Assembly (NCBI GenBank): GCA_027306785.1 | Contig: DAHUZB010000008.1 | Location: forward strand, 1 to 64,000 | Length of the DNA: 64,000 nucleotides | Source of the DNA: Vulcanimicrobiota bacterium | Lineage (GTDB): Bacteria > Vulcanimicrobiota > Vulcanimicrobiia > Vulcanimicrobiales > Vulcanimicrobiaceae | Direction of reading: 5' to 3' | In this document: positions 63,488 to 64,000 of the stretch, one piece after another | Numbering within the stretch: position 1 is the first letter of the stretch | Layout: the number at the start of each line of letters is the position of its first letter | Program-made: the position numbers and the translations under genes | The notes under the pieces: generated by a model | Database searches by the model: none | Seen by the model: only the letters and a program-made list of their open reading frames with translations | What the model was told of the DNA's origin: nothing

Positions 63488-64000
63488 GGATGACTTTGAT
63501 CGCGCGGCGTTCGTCCATCGCTGCGTAGCCCTCGGCCACGCGGTCGAGCGGCAGCGCGAGATCGAAGACCGGCGACGGATCGATCGTGCCGTCCATCACG
63601 TGCCGCATCAGCGTCTCGATGTACGCGCGTGTCGGCGCGAGCGCACCGCGCAGCGCCACATTCTTCGCAAAGAGCGGACGCAGCGGCAGATTCGTCACGT
63701 TGTGCGGAACGCCGACGAAGCTCACGATGCCGCCCGGGCGCGCGACTTCGAGCGCGAGCTCCATGCTCTCCTGATTGCCGACCGCCTCCACGACCGACGA
63801 CGCGCCGCCGCGGGTCAGTTCGAGCAGCGTCTGCGCCGTGTTCGGGTCGTGCGAATCGATCGTGTCGGTCGCGCCGAAGCCGCGCGCGAGTTCCAGGCGT
63901 TTGGGGTTGTGGCCGACGGCGATCACGCGCTCCGCGCCGATCACGCGCGCCGCGGAGAGCACGCCGCACAGTCCCACCGCGCCGTCGCCGATCACGACGA
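63468..64000 (-). CDS. Zinc-type alcohol dehydrogenase, C-terminal part (cut by window end)
   Basis: The visible ~177 residues are the NAD(P)-binding half of a medium-chain dehydrogenase. Segments are VVIGDGAVGLCGVLSAARVIGAERVIAVGHNPKRLELARGFGATDTID, then SVVEAVGNQESMELALEVARPGGIVSFVGVP and LDRVAEGYAAMDERRAIKVILD. The N-terminal zinc-binding half lies beyond the window's right edge. Its stop lies inside the start of the hydrolase gene. Confidence 0.85.
   Translation of the reverse strand, partial: VVIGDGAVGLCGVLSAARVIGAERVIAVGHNPKRLELARGFGATDTIDSHDPNTAQTLLELTRGGASSVVEAVGNQESMELALEVARPGGIVSFVGVPHNVTNLPLRPLFAKNVALRGALAPTRAYIETLMRHVMDGTIDPSPVFDLALPLDRVAEGYAAMDERRAIKVILDTGVR

Overview
The window is 64 kb of G+C-rich chromosome, densely coding, with no rRNA or tRNA gene that I can see. 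The organism looks like a diderm bacterium. MurE carries the diaminopimelate-type motif, there is an outer-membrane beta-barrel with large secreted surface proteins, and the lipoproteins and signal peptides are Gram-negative in style. The gene mix and the heavy use of GCG/CGC/GATCGC words remind me of Candidatus Eremiobacterota/Vulcanimicrobiota (WPS-2) or a neighbouring Terrabacteria-like diderm phylum. That placement is an inference from feel, not from a marker gene.

Region 1 (1-12.1 kb) is a division and cell-wall (dcw) cluster read rightwards: ftsI (3' end only), murE, murF, a CofE-like F420-glutamyl-ligase family gene, mraY, murD, ftsW, murG, murC, murB and ddl. Every start overlaps the preceding stop, so the cluster is probably one translationally coupled unit. 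ftsQ, ftsA and ftsZ do not follow ddl. Region 2 (12.1-22.5 kb) holds a tandem pair of M61 peptidases, a secreted amidohydrolase, citrate synthase, a copper-amine-oxidase-N-domain protein, alanine racemase and a sarcosine/N-methyltryptophan oxidase-type flavoprotein.

Region 3 (22.5-26.6 kb) is a membrane and lipid-looking locus: an Lgt-like protein, several small membrane proteins, and a radical SAM enzyme of the MJ0619/tetraether-synthase family. Region 4 (26.6-28.8 kb) is groES-groEL with a clean promoter, a CIRCE operator and an intrinsic terminator. Region 5 (28.8-30.9 kb) is a lower-G+C island with an AAA ATPase plus a DUF4276 (TOPRIM-like) protein, which looks like a two-gene defence module. 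The ATPase frame lacks any standard start codon and probably begins at ATT. Region 6 (30.9-36.6 kb) has a 1001-residue GGDEF-STAND-TPR fusion, a CoA-transferase family III protein, and an ArsR-type repressor divergent from an EamA transporter across three copies of a GTTCGA-N6-TCGAAC operator.

Region 7 (36.8-48.0 kb) is a five-gene operon of exported proteins: a small secreted protein, two DUF11/Ig-like surface proteins, a 1083-residue outer-membrane barrel candidate, and a glycine-rich giant whose C-terminal third is homologous to that of the first surface protein. This is the best candidate for an undescribed surface-assembly system. Region 8 (48-64 kb) is metabolism and transport: aldehyde dehydrogenase with DUF779, a DJ-1/PfpI protein, a REP-like palindrome with 19-bp tandem repeats, a lipoprotein, 2-oxoacid:ferredoxin oxidoreductase (gamma-alpha fusion plus beta), and a nitrogen and amino-acid transport zone. 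That last zone has three APC permeases, Amt, an Lrp/AsnC regulator, EamA, a response regulator with a degenerate HD-GYP domain, an alpha/beta hydrolase and a zinc-type alcohol dehydrogenase cut by the window end.
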